Source: Sophora flavescens (Eukaryota > Streptophyta > Magnoliopsida > Fabales > Fabaceae). Taken from it: a stretch of DNA of 64,000 nt. Both the position numbers and the translations under genes were made by a program. The notes beneath the pieces are model-generated. The model worked only from the letters and a program-made list of their open reading frames with translations. It had not been told where the DNA came from and did not search any database. Of this stretch, positions 12,471-23,613 are shown in pieces. Position 1 is the first letter of the stretch. Each line of letters starts with the position of its first letter. The stretch lies in contig CM061070.1 of the NCBI GenBank assembly GCA_030762895.1, positions 106,665,054-106,729,053 on the forward strand, in the 5' to 3' direction.

Positions 12471-15400
12471 TGTAACACCCCGATTTTTTTTTGCTTTCCA
12501 ATAACTTTAAAGATATTTAATGGTGGATATTTTATCCGAAACCTAGAAAATGATTTTGACCAAAACAAAATCATTTCTGAATCATATCTAATAGAATGAA
12601 GTTCCAGTTAAATTTTTGGGTTGAAACTCAGACGAAAACCGGTCGGTGTTTTCCCTGTCAGTAAGAATTTACTGATCATAGAACCTAATTTTGACTCGTG
12701 AACGAAAAATCAGTGACTTTTACTCTGATCCCAAGTGATAGGAGTTAGTTCGAAATTTTTTGAAATAATTAGGGAAAGCGCGCAGAGGAAATTTGAGACG
12801 AGTAAATAACAGAACAAGATGTAGAACAGAAATGATAAAAGTGATTGATGGGACTCATGAAAATTGATCACATCATAACATTTAATCTATGTTTACACTT
12901 AATATATATTATTATAGTGTAAAACCCATTATTTTGCTCCTAATCTAACCAAACAAAGTATTAAAATATCAACCCCCTCCCCCTAAATACCTTGTACCCG
13001 GCGTTACCCTCGCTCTCTTACACTCTCAATATTTCTTTTCTTCTTCAACAAGTTGTGAGCTAGTTCAAACTTCATTCAAGATCATCAACGAGTATTATCA
13101 TCTTCCATCATTTCTTAAGGTAATCCATTATTCTTCCTCTTCATTTTGTGTTCATCATTTTATTCCTATTATATCATGATTAAGTTTGAAAACCTATTTT
13201 CTTTCCTTCATGAACTTGCATCATCATCTTGTTATAATGATCAAACTTGTGAGATATACACCCATCTTATGATTCTTGTTGTCCTTGTTTGTGATTGTTG
13301 TGGTTGAATCTAAAATGAAAAACCAAAACCCTTGTTTCTATGATTGGGCGAAACTGGCCTTGAGGGGGGAGTGATGATTTTGCTTCATTTTTTCCAATTT
13401 TAACACTTGTTTTAAGCTTCCTAGGACCTATATGATCAATCTCTAAGAGCTTAGGTTCAACAAAAATTCCTAACCATTTTTCCCCACAGAAGCCGAATTC
13501 TATTCCTAGTAGGATAGAAGGGATTTTTCGAATTTTGACTTATATTGTGATGATTTGTGAAGGAAACATAGCATAAGTGTACTTTCTGGAATCGTAGGAG
13601 GAAGCTGTATCAAGGACAATCCTTCACAGGCAAAAAAATTTCACAGTTGAGGTAAAGAGAGTTTGTCCGAGGAGTTCATTCTAGTCATGTACCCTATTAT
13701 AAGTTTAATTATACTGCTTGGTTATGATGATTGGATATTGTAGGTGGATAATGTAGGACGTGAATAACCCTAGTGTATAATTGTTGAATGATATATCTTG
13801 TATTGTTGATTGTGATTGGCTGATGGCATGACACTTGTCATTGCTTGTTAAAAAGACTAAGATATTTAAAATTACCTTAACTAAGAAAGTTTGAAATATT
13901 TTTGTTTTACTTATTGGAAGATGAGAAAATAATCTTGAATGTTGAAAGTGACAAGATAGAAAAATTAGGAAGTAGAAAGAAAACGGAAAACGACGGAAAG
14001 TCAAGGGACTTTATTCAAAAGATTTTTGAAAAGGAAAGTATTTGAAATTAAGGTTTCTCTTTTAAAAATTGTACAAAAGTTTTGTTATGGCAAAGTTGAA
14101 AGAGATTGTTTTAGTAATTTTTCAAGTTTTCAGAAAAATGGATTTTTCCAAAAGAAAAGTGATGGTGAAAGGGTATTTCTAGAAAACGGTGGTTTTATTC
14201 ATGGTGCAAAGGGAGAAACAATTGGATTTTTGTTTTGATTTAGATTTCACTGAACGAAAACCTCTGGAAAGAGAGTGATAATGGAAAGGATCTAGTTTTC
14301 CGGATTGACGGGCTAGAATTCCTATTTGAGTTTTCGAGAAAGTGGAAAGGACCTAGTGTTTCGGATTGACGAGCTAGAGTTCCTATTCAAGTTTCAAGAA
14401 AAAATAGAACCTAGATTTCCGAGACGTCGGACTAGTGTTTGGTTGTGAAGGAGATTGTGAATCGTGGATTTTATTAATAAAATCCTATGTGAGTATTAAA
14501 GTTTAATTTAATACTTGATTAAAAGTAGTCGAGAGCGTAAGCCTTGACGAGGAAAGAACAATGCGAAAAAGAAAAAGAAAACGAAAACACTTGTTTTACA
14601 TTCATAGTCTGGCTTTTATGCCATTGTGGCAGATGTGCCATTGTGTATCGAGCTACAGTTTCACAAAGGGTGAACCGACAAACTGAATAGTTACGGACCA
14701 AAGACAGCTTCTTTAGTTTTTGGGTCTTCAGGGACATTCGGGTTCGAACTCCACGAAATGCTTGGGGCTTTGCAACCCCTTGTCGTGGAAATCGGCTACC
14801 CTGCTCAAAATGTACTCAATTAGGAACTATTATGTATTATTTAGGTGAGATGCGATACCTTAGATCAATTGAGGATTTGGACCCACGAGTGGCCAATCCA
14901 ACGCAAAACAATTGTGTTATAGGCATTATCGCGATCCTATCATGCTCGGCGAAGGGAAGTTAGGATTTTCGGAGAATTATGAGTCAAATAGAAAAGATTG
15001 AAGTGACATATCAGGTTTCACAAAAAAAATTGCATTTGATTGTCGGGAATGAATCCCTGTGTTATAGTTATAAGGTATATTGCATGATATTGTGTGTACG
15101 TCGTGTATGTGGCTTTTATGATGTCTCATATATTGGTATCTCACATTTACTTTATTTTTCCTTGTTTTGGAGTTTTGCTTTTATGGTACATTATTATGGG
15201 TATATAAATGGATCCGATGCATCACCTGACTTACTCGGGGTTTCTGGACCTCGCGTTTGAAAAGAGAGAGGATGAAGGCGCTTGGGAAATTCCCCAGGGA
15301 GCCCGGAGCGCCAGATACACCGGGCCACTGCTGACAACAAAGCGAAGTGAAGAGGGAGCAACACAGTATGCGTATAGTTTGAAGACGGTAGAAGTGCCAT

Positions 15401-15962
15401 TACCCCCGATGTGGTTTCTTTTGAGGACTTTGCTGGAGACTGGGAACACTCATCACCAACCTCCACCTCTGCAAGTAATACCTGGATCTGGATCTGCCTC
15501 CCCTGTAGCGGAGTTACCTGCACCTATAGTCGTAGTAGGAGGAGAAAACGACATCGAGATTATGATTAAAGAATATCCTGAGGAGGACGATCCTATTGAA
15601 GAAGACCCAGTAGAGGATGAGGATGAGGTGTTAGAATATAACTCTATAGATGATGAGGTTGTAGGTCCCGTGTTGAGATGGATGATGGAGTAGCGTAGCC
15701 TGATCCTTCTTCAATTAGAGGTGACCATGGAGCTCTTTCTAATGGATTTCACTAGTTTGACCAGCATAGGCGTTTTTGTATTTTAGGGGTAGTGTCAACC
15801 TCTACTTACTGTGTATCAGGCTTATGAGAGCCATGTCTTTTTTGAATTGAAAACATTGGTTCTCCACTTAAACCTCTTATGTTAATATGGTATGTATTAT
15901 GTATATATTTCCTACAAGTACTAATGATTCTAGTTGATGTACATTCCCTGGGAGGCGTTACA
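12471..15962 (+). mobile_element. solo LTR of a Ty3/gypsy element (3492 bp)
   Basis: Begins TGTAACACCCC and ends GGGAGGCGTTACA, so the termini are TG...CA inside an inverted TGTAAC/GTTACA. Identical 5-bp flanks CCCTT lie at 12466-12470 and 15963-15967. No PBS, gag, pol or second LTR lies between the flanks, which is the definition of a solo LTR left by LTR-LTR recombination. Words such as AACCGGTC...GTGTTTT and TTTTGACTCGTGAA are shared with the LTR at 37400-40615, so the two belong to related, probably chromovirus (Tekay-type), families. Assignment to that clade is inference. Confidence 0.85.
15208..15693 (+). CDS. hypothetical acidic ORF inside the solo LTR
   Basis: An open frame of 161 codons that is more GC-rich than the surrounding LTR. 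The N-terminal third is mixed (MDPMHHLTYSGFLDLAFEKR). The middle is Pro-rich (PLPPMWFLLRTLL, HHQPPPLQV). The C-terminal third is very acidic (about residues 115-155; EEDDPIEEDPVEDEDEVLEY). The other long LTR in this window has an acidic reading at the corresponding place (about 40180-40310; repeated AEEM/EEL and DD codons), so the sequence may be a conserved part of the LTR. No known domain recognised. Whether it is translated is unknown. Confidence 0.3.
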   Translation: MDPMHHLTYSGFLDLAFEKREDEGAWEIPQGARSARYTGPLLTTKRSEEGATQYAYSLKTVEVPLPPMWFLLRTLLETGNTHHQPPPLQVIPGSGSASPVAELPAPIVVVGGENDIEIMIKEYPEEDDPIEEDPVEDEDEVLEYNSIDDEVVGPVLRWMME

Positions 15963-16198
15963 CCCTTCCCTAGCTAAATCGCTTGGCCACACATGATAAT
16001 TAATTACTCGTTTAAAACTTATTCTCTTTTTTTTGTCTGGAATCCATCGTAATTGGGGCTTTTGACTCCCCAATGAGTTCATGGAGTATCCCACAAGGCT
16101 AGATCATTTGTAATCACTATGAAATTGTGCTTGATCACAATTAAGATTGTTCGCCCCTACCCAAAGATTGAAAGATGTGTGTATGATATATAGTAGTC

Positions 16199-16396
16199 TT
16201 TTTTTTTTTTTTTTTGGTTGAAGGAGGGGAAAAAACCAAAAACTACAGTATAAGGAAAGCTATAGCCAAAGAATCAGCTAACTGAGTTGGGGTGGGGCAC
16301 TCCAACACTCATCATTCCTGCCTCCATGCTTCACACAACACGTGCTTAACTTCAACTTGCCAATCCCTATATTGATCAGGAGACGAATGTGTATTC
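16199..16396 (-). mobile_element. 5'-truncated LINE tail with RNase H remnant
   Basis: On the minus strand the segment reads DWQVEVKHVLCEAW, close to the C-terminal RNase H signature of plant L1 elements, then two stop codons, then a 3' UTR ending in CCTCCTTCAACC and a long poly-A (poly-T on plus at 16199-16216). The upstream coding part is absent, so this is a short 5'-truncated insertion. The exact 5' border and TSD are not clear. Confidence 0.6.
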
Positions 16397-17047
16397 ATCG
16401 ATAACTCACCCATGTGCAAATGAAGCTAAATTTTTAATCCATATACCAGTCTTTTGCACCCGTGCAAACGCACAGGTAACTTTTTCATTAAAACAAGTTT
16501 GTCCAATACTCAATGATATTGATATTTGTGATAGTAATTTTACTAAAAAAAATACTATTATATTAGTGTTTAAAATATAAAAGCAAAATTAGGCACACAT
16601 TAATTATATGACGATAATTAACACATAATTTGTGTAGAAATTACATGAAAGTTTAATTTTTTAAACAAATACATTTAAAAGTATTATTAATACCAACGAA
16701 AACTTACTAATTAATGAAAATGTTTAACTAATAATTAAGGAATCTTGGTTTGGTTGATGATCATATCGAAAAATGTAAATGAGAATTAGATTTATTTATT
16801 CATTCAAATTTCATTAGAAAAATATGGACATTGTAAAAGTATATCGATTACAGTTTTTCAAAGAGTTAAAAATAATACAGTATCCTTGTGAAAAAAATAA
16901 TACAGTATCAGTCAAAAATAATAATAATACAGTATCAATGATCTACAATTTTTACACTATAAAAATAAAAACATTTATAGTGTCAAAGACATTTGTGCTA
17001 GTTAGGGAAATTTTTTAAGAATGCGTCAAGATATAATTCTTGAATAA
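16397..17047. other. intergenic, no gene seen
   Basis: AT-rich. Two short frames (16389-16580 and 16824-17018) have no recognisable content and are not called. Confidence 0.4.
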
Positions 17048-17049
17048 TA

Positions 17050-17340
17050 CTACCCCTGCTCCTCAATATAAGAAACAAAACCCTAAAACACACAAACTAA
17101 GGAAATGCATTGAAATAAGATAATTGTAATTAATATTCATATAAATTTTAAAAAATACCCCTTTTAATTGTTGAACAAACTCACTTGTGTAGAAAGTTGA
17201 TATATCTCATAAATATAAATCGTATTATAAATGAAGGTAATATTGAAAATTAAAATTTAATATGTCTGGAAATTAATATATGTTTATTATATTTTGGACC
17301 CAAAAAAAGTTCTATTTTTTTCTTATATTAAGGATGGGGG
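17050..17340. mobile_element. Stowaway-like MITE
   Basis: The left end reads CTACCCCTGCTCCTCAATAT and the right end is its imperfect complement (ATATTAAGGATGGGGG), the diverged CTCCCTCC(G) terminus of Stowaway (Tc1/mariner) MITEs. TA lies next to both ends, as expected for the 2-bp TA TSD. About 290 bp, AT-rich and non-coding. Confidence 0.7.
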
Positions 17341-17365
17341 TATAAAAAAGATTTACATAAGGTAA

Positions 17366-17402
17366 TAAATACAATTTTTTTTTTGACATCTAGTAAATAC
17401 AA
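17366..17402 (-). repeat. 19-bp oligo-T insertion flanked by 9-bp direct repeat
   Basis: TAAATACAA at 17366-17374 and 17394-17402 flanks T10 followed by GACATCTAG. It resembles the insertion at 8239-8254 (T-run then GACA). Confidence 0.5.
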
Positions 17403-17476
17403 CATTTATTCATCCAATTCTTTGTAATTATAGTTAATAATTAACTTTTCAAATAGAGCTTCTTTTATTCAGAAAA

Positions 17477-18851
17477 GAATAAAGCCCCATTTTGATCCCT
17501 GAGAAAAATATTTGGATTCGTTTTAGTCCATGATAAAATAAAAGTATCAAATCAGTCCCTCACAATTTTAAACTAGGGATACGTTAGTCCATCCGTCAAA
17601 CCTATTGGGAAAAATACCAACTATAATCACCTAATACAAGGTCAGCGGATAATTTATATTCCTGGGATCCCACACTATGTATAATCACAATGAGACAAAA
17701 AATATTCCATTATAAATTAATGGGATTAAAAAAGTTGTAAAAATAATCTCACCAAAAAATGTTGGTGGCTAAACTCTCTTTTGAATTTTTTTTCTTTCAA
17801 AAGGCTTTCTCTCTCACATAAGTGAGGATGTCTTTTCTTTCTCTCAAAACTCTCTGTTGTTTTGGTTTCTTCTCAGATGTTTTTTAAATGAAAGAAGGGA
17901 ATGGCTTTTATAGCCAAACTTCTATGCTAAATGTGGCCATGACATAAGGAGAGTTTTTCTCCTTAATTTTCTTATCCTTTGATTTCCTAAAACTTCTCTC
18001 GTACTCACTTTAATTGCATTTACTATTTTATTTATTGTTTATCTCTCCTTCTTTTTCTCTCCTCCTAATGAGGAAAACCCATCAAAACCCCCGTAGGCTG
18101 GGTTAAGTCGATGACGTGCTATGTTTTCTTGCTTAGGTGTATCCATTATTGTGCAGGGGCTTCTTGTGGTCATGGTTATTGTGTTTGTGCATGGTGGTAG
18201 TGTCACTCAAATTCATTGAGTTTTGATCTCTTAGGCCTTTTTCTCTAAAGTGGGTTTGCATGTGGATCTTGGTTTCTGGTATTGGCTATTGGATATACGG
18301 TTGGGGTTATTTTGTTGTAGCTTATTGGGATGTGGATTCTTTCGGTTATTCTAACTGATTCCGGATATGGTTAATTTTTGGTTGGGAACATTAGCTTTTG
18401 TAAAGACAATACTATCCTTATCATATGGTAGTCTTTTATTTACATTAGATGGTGTAATTGGTTGAACTCTTTTTGTACTTGGGTCGGAGGACCATTTTTC
18501 CTCCGGTTTATAAAATATGTTGGTTTATCAACAAAAAAAATGGTTATTAAACATTTACTTAAGTGTCCGAAATGCCTAAAATAACACTATTTTGAATACA
18601 TACGGTAAGAAGAAACCGGCCCCCTAACGCAACAAAAAAGTCACTTAAATGTCCAAAACGAGACATAATCGATGTCACTCCAATTTGTCTCAAATTAGCA
18701 ACTGTGAAACCCTAATCCACGGAAACAACGGATGGCGTCAAACGGGATCATGTTCCTAGTTTGAACTCGTAAGTAATTAATTTGGTAATTTAGTCTTATC
18801 AGGGACTAAAACATGGTTTTTCTAAGGACCAAAATAAGCCTTTTTTTTTTC
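17477..18851. mobile_element. Mutator-like element, non-autonomous, 9-bp TSD
   Basis: The 9-bp sequence TTCAGAAAA lies at 17468-17476 and again at 18852-18860. Inside it the left end reads GAATAAAGCCCCATTTTGAT and the right end, complemented, gives AAGGCTTATTTTGGTCC followed by TTAGAAAAA. These are imperfect terminal inverted repeats of about 50 bp that also share TTTTAGTCC(C)TGATAA. A 9-bp TSD is the hallmark of Mutator-like elements. The interior has no transposase. Its second half (about 18090-18535) looks like other DNA ending in a poly-A, described separately. Confidence 0.75.
18090..18540 (+). mobile_element. probable LINE 3' end nested in the Mutator-like element
   Basis: The segment ends TCCGGTTTATAAAATATG, then TTGGTTTATCAAC and an A-run at 18533-18540, typical of an L1 3' end with its poly-A tail. 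The 5' border and TSD could not be identified, so start and type are tentative. Confidence 0.35.
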
Positions 18852-19853
18852 TTCAGAAAATGGCCGATAAGTTAAGCGATAACAGTTCGCTAAGGTAAGA
18901 GAGAAATGTACGTATTAAGATATTTCATGGGAAGAAATGTCATAAATACTTGAAATAATGATTGTGATGCATGTGGAAATTACTGAAAAAAGAGAGAAAA
19001 AATTCCAATAATCCATACTTGAAAATTGAAACCAAAGTTTTTTTTTCTTTCTATTCACCAAAGGTTTTTTTTTTAACTTGCAGCCAGTCCCTTAGTGGTG
19101 TTTAGATGAATTTGCACGCATATAATTAATATATCCGTAGCCCGATTAAAAACATACAATCCACGCTAATATCAAGCGACATAAAAATATCCTAATCCTA
19201 AGAAATTATCATAATTGAAACCGTAATCGATATTTAACCTAATATATCAAAACCAAATAATATAACATGTTCACTTGTGATATCAGGTTGTGACCAGCGT
19301 CATCCATCTGTGACATTTTTCACAGTTGACATGTAGCCTTTTAATTTCCTTTTTTGTGTATAATACCAATTAGCAGCCGTTGTTAATTAGAATTTAGAAT
19401 TGTAATTGAAATAATTAGTAAACCCGTGATTGGAAAAAAATAGAAAATCTCCCTTTTATAGAAAACCTATTTTTTTAATCGACTCCTTAATTTCCAACTC
19501 AATTCCATAATGTTTTATTTTCTCACATGCTATTAAAAACCCAAACTTTACGGATACAGATTAAGTAACTTTGTCAGAAAATCCAATCACCAAAAATCAA
19601 TATTTTTAGGAATTAAACGTAATAAATTAAAGACTTTTAGATTAGAGCGAAAAGGAGAAAATAAATAATCCCCAAATTTAACGGGATTTATTATCCATAT
19701 TTTTTTGTTTTTTCAGCACTTTTATGTTGTTTTTGCACACACCGGTCCCACCAAATCTCAAATGCCATAAACGCTTCCTTCGTTTCATTGCACGCTACAT
19801 AAGACTTTCCTTTGTTTTCTTGTGTATGTTCCAACCCTCGTAGTCTTGTGATC

Positions 19854-21860
19854 ATGGGGTCAACAGACACTAATACAAAGAACAACAGATGCAAGAAGTC
19901 ATCGTTGTTCACGTGTTTCAAACTGGTGAATATAGGCAATCATTCCTTCAGACGTAGAAGGCGAAAAGACAAAACAACCGATCAGGTTGTCACGTGTTTT
20001 GCGGCTGAGGAGAAGGAAGGTGTTGTGTTGCCAGGACCCACATTGCCCACGGTGCTTGAGGCGGCTGATGATGGTGGTGAAAGTCGCCGGAAAGAGAACG
20101 GTAGATATAGATGTCAGGCCCTGAGGGCAGTTTTGAATGAAACACCATTGGTTAGTTTTGTTTTTATTAAAATAAGATTTATATATTCATTGACGTTGTA
20201 CATGTCATAATCTTAATAATGAGAACAACTTAGGGTGCGTTTGGGTAAACAACTTAATTAAGAGCTTATCACATAAGATCTTATCGTATGAGAGCTTATG
20301 CCATAAGCGCTTAAAGAAAGAAAAAGAAAGAAAGGGGCATGAGAGATTGGAATAGTGAAAAACACGGAGAGGGTGTTTAGTGCGATGCTCTTATGATAAT
20401 TTCATAAGCTTCACCGAGTGACTTATGAAAATAAGTCAAAAACTCCTTATGGGATGACATAAGTTATTTTTATAAGCTCTGCCAAACACACTGCATAAGA
20501 GCTTATGTCATCAGATAAGTCAAAAGGAGCTTAAATAAGCTCTTCCAAACGTCACCTTAATCAAGAACAACTTTGTATATGTTTGGATTTTTAATTTTGG
20601 TTAACCATGCCATTGCTATAAAATATACCCGTAACTAGTGACTAGTCTATTTTTGTCGGGTACTTTCGTCAGAAACTTTCACGTTTTGGTGCATTCAAAA
20701 GTGTATCTCCTGTGGAGTTGGTTAGAAGGAATGCTAATATGGTTGTCCATGAGTTACATAAGGTAGTCATATGAGATCAGGCTAGTCCTCAAGTTTATTT
20801 TGATGTCCCAACATATATTGGCTTGTTGATTTTTAATGAAATACATTAGTTTGATTGTGTAAAAAAAAAAGGCATATACGTTGAAACATAAATCCAAAAT
20901 ATACCCTATAACAAGTATCTCGAATTCATCATTTGTATTTGTTTGTTTATACTTTGCGGTTCTGCATTGATTTGTTTCTTTGTTTGTTCCCCTTTTTTTC
21001 CCCTTTCTTTGTGTGATTATCAAAAAAATAAAATAAATGCTTCTAGTCTCGGTAGATTTCTTCTTCGCCTGTGTTATCGACTTGTTTGGATAGTATATAT
21101 ATATACCAATCTAAAAGCTAGATGAGTAGGTTCTTAGTAAACAAAAATTTGAAATCCTGGATCTTGAATATGAATTAACTCAAGGTGAATTTTTTAACAT
21201 AAATCTTGTGATCAATTTTTTTTAATTTTTTTTATAAGCCAAATATATTTCATAAGGGTACAAGAAGTACTCCAAAATACAATTATTATTTTTTTTAATT
21301 TGTTGAATGTTTATGGAACAATAACCTTTTTTTTTTGTCATATATTCTCACAGATGAAGAAGATAAATAGCAGAAGGAAATCAAAAAGTACTAGTATCCA
21401 CCGAACCGATTCAAACACTTCCTCAGCTAGTTTTGGTTGTTCATCTTCAATATTCACCCAATCTTCTCTAACTTCAAGCAGTTCATCATGCACTGATCGC
21501 ACCTCGGGCTCTTACTCTCATGAAAGAGGAATAATTGAGGTGACAAATCAGAAGCAATTGTGTGGTGTTGGAGAAAGGAGGAGAGAAGAATATTATTATA
21601 GTTCAAACACATCTATGTGTATGTTATTAATTAGTTTATTGGTTTTGATTATGTGGGGTAAGTTTTTTGCTATACTCTATACATCAATTTGGTTCTATCT
21701 TATGCCTCCTCGTCGGATAAGGACATGCAACGAAGGAGATCATAGTGCAGAGAGTGGGTTTGATTTGGTACAATATAAGAAGGTCGTTGATATGGAAAGG
21801 ACTTTTGAGAGGAGTTGTACACATGTACCTCTACCATCTAATTCTATGGCAAGGTCATAG
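19854..21860 (+). CDS. gene copy A: small basic protein with one membrane segment, two exons
   Basis: Exon 1 is 19854-20150 (99 codons) and exon 2 is 21354-21860; the intron begins GTTAGT, ends CACAG and is in phase 0. The 267-residue product has a Lys/Cys-rich N-terminus (CKKSSLFTCFK, 13-23), an Arg cluster (RRRRRKDK, 33-40), a conserved LPTVLEAADDGG stretch (64-75), a Ser/Thr-rich region (110-152), a charged GERRREEYYYSS patch, a hydrophobic segment at about 187-217 (LLISLLVLIMWGKFFAIL...), and a charged tail. I do not recognise the family. The layout suggests a membrane-anchored plant-specific protein, with no function implied. Exon limits are supported by copies B and C. The frame ends at a TAG where B and C have TGG and five more residues. 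A GAACTT|GTAAGT site follows in all copies, so a third exon is possible. This is the only copy with no break. Confidence 0.7.
20233..20556. mobile_element. Tourist-like MITE in the intron of copy A
   Basis: 324 bp with ends GGGTGCGTTTGG and CCAAACGTCACC and TSD TTA at 20230-20232 and 20557-20559, which is the PIF/Harbinger target preference. Copy B has the empty site at about 24001-24012 (AACTTAATTAAGAACAA), which proves an insertion. The interior is made of CTTATG/CATAAG words that fold back on each other. No coding capacity. Confidence 0.88.
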
Positions 21861-22821
21861 GGAAAAGGCATTTGCATGTGTAATCTCCATGTTCTCGATC
21901 GAGATGAACTTGTAAGTAATTAAGTTGAGTAATTATTTGTTGAATCGATCATGACAATTGTACATAGCCATAATATACATATAATATGTCATAAATACTT
22001 GAAATAATGATTGTGATGCATATGAGGAAATTACGGAAAAAAGAGAAAAAAATCCAATAATCCATACTTGCATTTAGTGGTGTTTAGATGAATTTGCATG
22101 CATATCAATCAATATATCCATAGCCTGGTTAAATCCACACTAATATCAAGCGACATAAAAATATCCATAATTGATATTTATCCTAATATATCAACACCAA
22201 ATAGCATGTTCACTTGTGATATCAGGTTGTGATCAACGTCATCGATTTGTGACATTTTCATATATAGTTGACATGTAGCCTTTTCCTTTTTGTTTATACG
22301 ACAAATTAACAGCCGTTGTTAATTAAAATTTAGAATTGTAATTGAAATTGAAATAATTAGTAAACCCATGACTGAAAAAATAGAACATCCCCCCCCCCCA
22401 CCACAACTTTTAGAAAATGCATTTTTTTACTCCCTTAATTTCCAACTTAATTCCATAATGTTTTATTTTCTCACAAGTTAATTTTTTTTTTAAACTTCAA
22501 CAAACAATTATTTCACTTACTGCCTAATTAAGTAAATGAAATATTAAAACCCAAAGTTTACGGATACAGATTAACTAAGTAACTTTGTCAGAAAATCCAA
22601 TCACAAAAATTTAATATTTTCAGGAATTACACGTAATAAATTAAAGATTTTTTTAGAATAGAGATAAAAGAAGAAAATAAATATAAATAAATAATCCCAA
22701 ATTAACGGGATTTATTACCCGTATTTTTTATTTTTTCAACACTTCTATGTTGTTTTTGCACACACCGGCCCCATCAAATCTCAAATGCGGCGAAATGCCA
22801 CTCCTTCTTACAAAAAGTTAT

Positions 22822-23530
22822 AAACCCTCGCTTCGGATTTGGATTTACTAAAGTTGGGAACCCTGCAGTCACTGCATTCATCACAATCTCCACCATTCAA
22901 TACATCCAACGATCCATGTTATTTCTCTCAAAGAAAATAAAAACTCACGTTTTATTTTTTGTCTTTTTTTTCCTCAACTGAACCTTCTTTGCCGTTTTTC
23001 AACATTCAGCTCTTTGTCGTTGTGTGGTGGCATGCCGGAGTGTCGGTAGCCGTGGTAACTCGTCGGAAAGCCGACTACGGTGGTGGACCTGATATGAAAA
23101 TCTAAAGGGACTTCATCTACAATTTGATTCAAGTTACTAAGTTTTATGAAGAAATGCTTTTTTGGGTTTATGTGATATGAAAATTTGCAGAGCTATTGTG
23201 CATTAATGATTCTCCATAATTGTCACTTTGGTAAGACCATTCCATATTTGGTTCATATTAATTAAGAGTATACTGACATGGAAACTTGTGGTGTGAGGTT
23301 TTCATGATGGGCCGGAGAAAAAGGAGCCGGTGGAGAATGGAACTGGATGCACGGCGGCGTGGACAACATGCTCAGGTGAAATAAGGAAAGAGTCGGAACG
23401 ACATGTGTTTAGGGAGTTTAATAAAGAAGAGATGACGTGGCACAATAGGATGCTTTGGATGGATCCAATGGTGAAAATTTGGTTAACTGCAGTGACTGTA
23501 AGCTTATATGACTTTAGGCAATCCTGATCC
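22822..23530. other. about 709-bp extra segment in the promoter of copy B
   Basis: Copies A and C run directly from the CACCGG(T/C)CCCA promoter block to the TTTCATTGCACGC block before the start codon. Copy B has about 709 bp in between. The extra segment has inverted words near its ends (CTGCAGTCACTGCA at about 22863 and CTGCAGTGACTGTAA near 23487). It contains a GC-richer stretch (23300-23400) with no recognised domain. It is either an insertion in B or a loss in A and C; no clean TSD was found. Confidence 0.55.
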
Positions 23531-23613
23531 CCTTGCTTCATTGCACACAATATATACAAGACTTTCCTTCATTTTCTCAGGTAGTTCAAACCCTAGCTAG
23601 TAGTCTTGGGATC

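Larger units (their letters stand above)
18939..21987 (+). repeat. tandem gene unit A
   Basis: Begins GTCATAAATACTTGAAATAA. The same words recur at 21988 and run in parallel through the promoter, exons and intron of copy B. Units A and B are head-to-tail duplicates, clearly more diverged from each other than B is from C (44408 onward). Confidence 0.8.
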
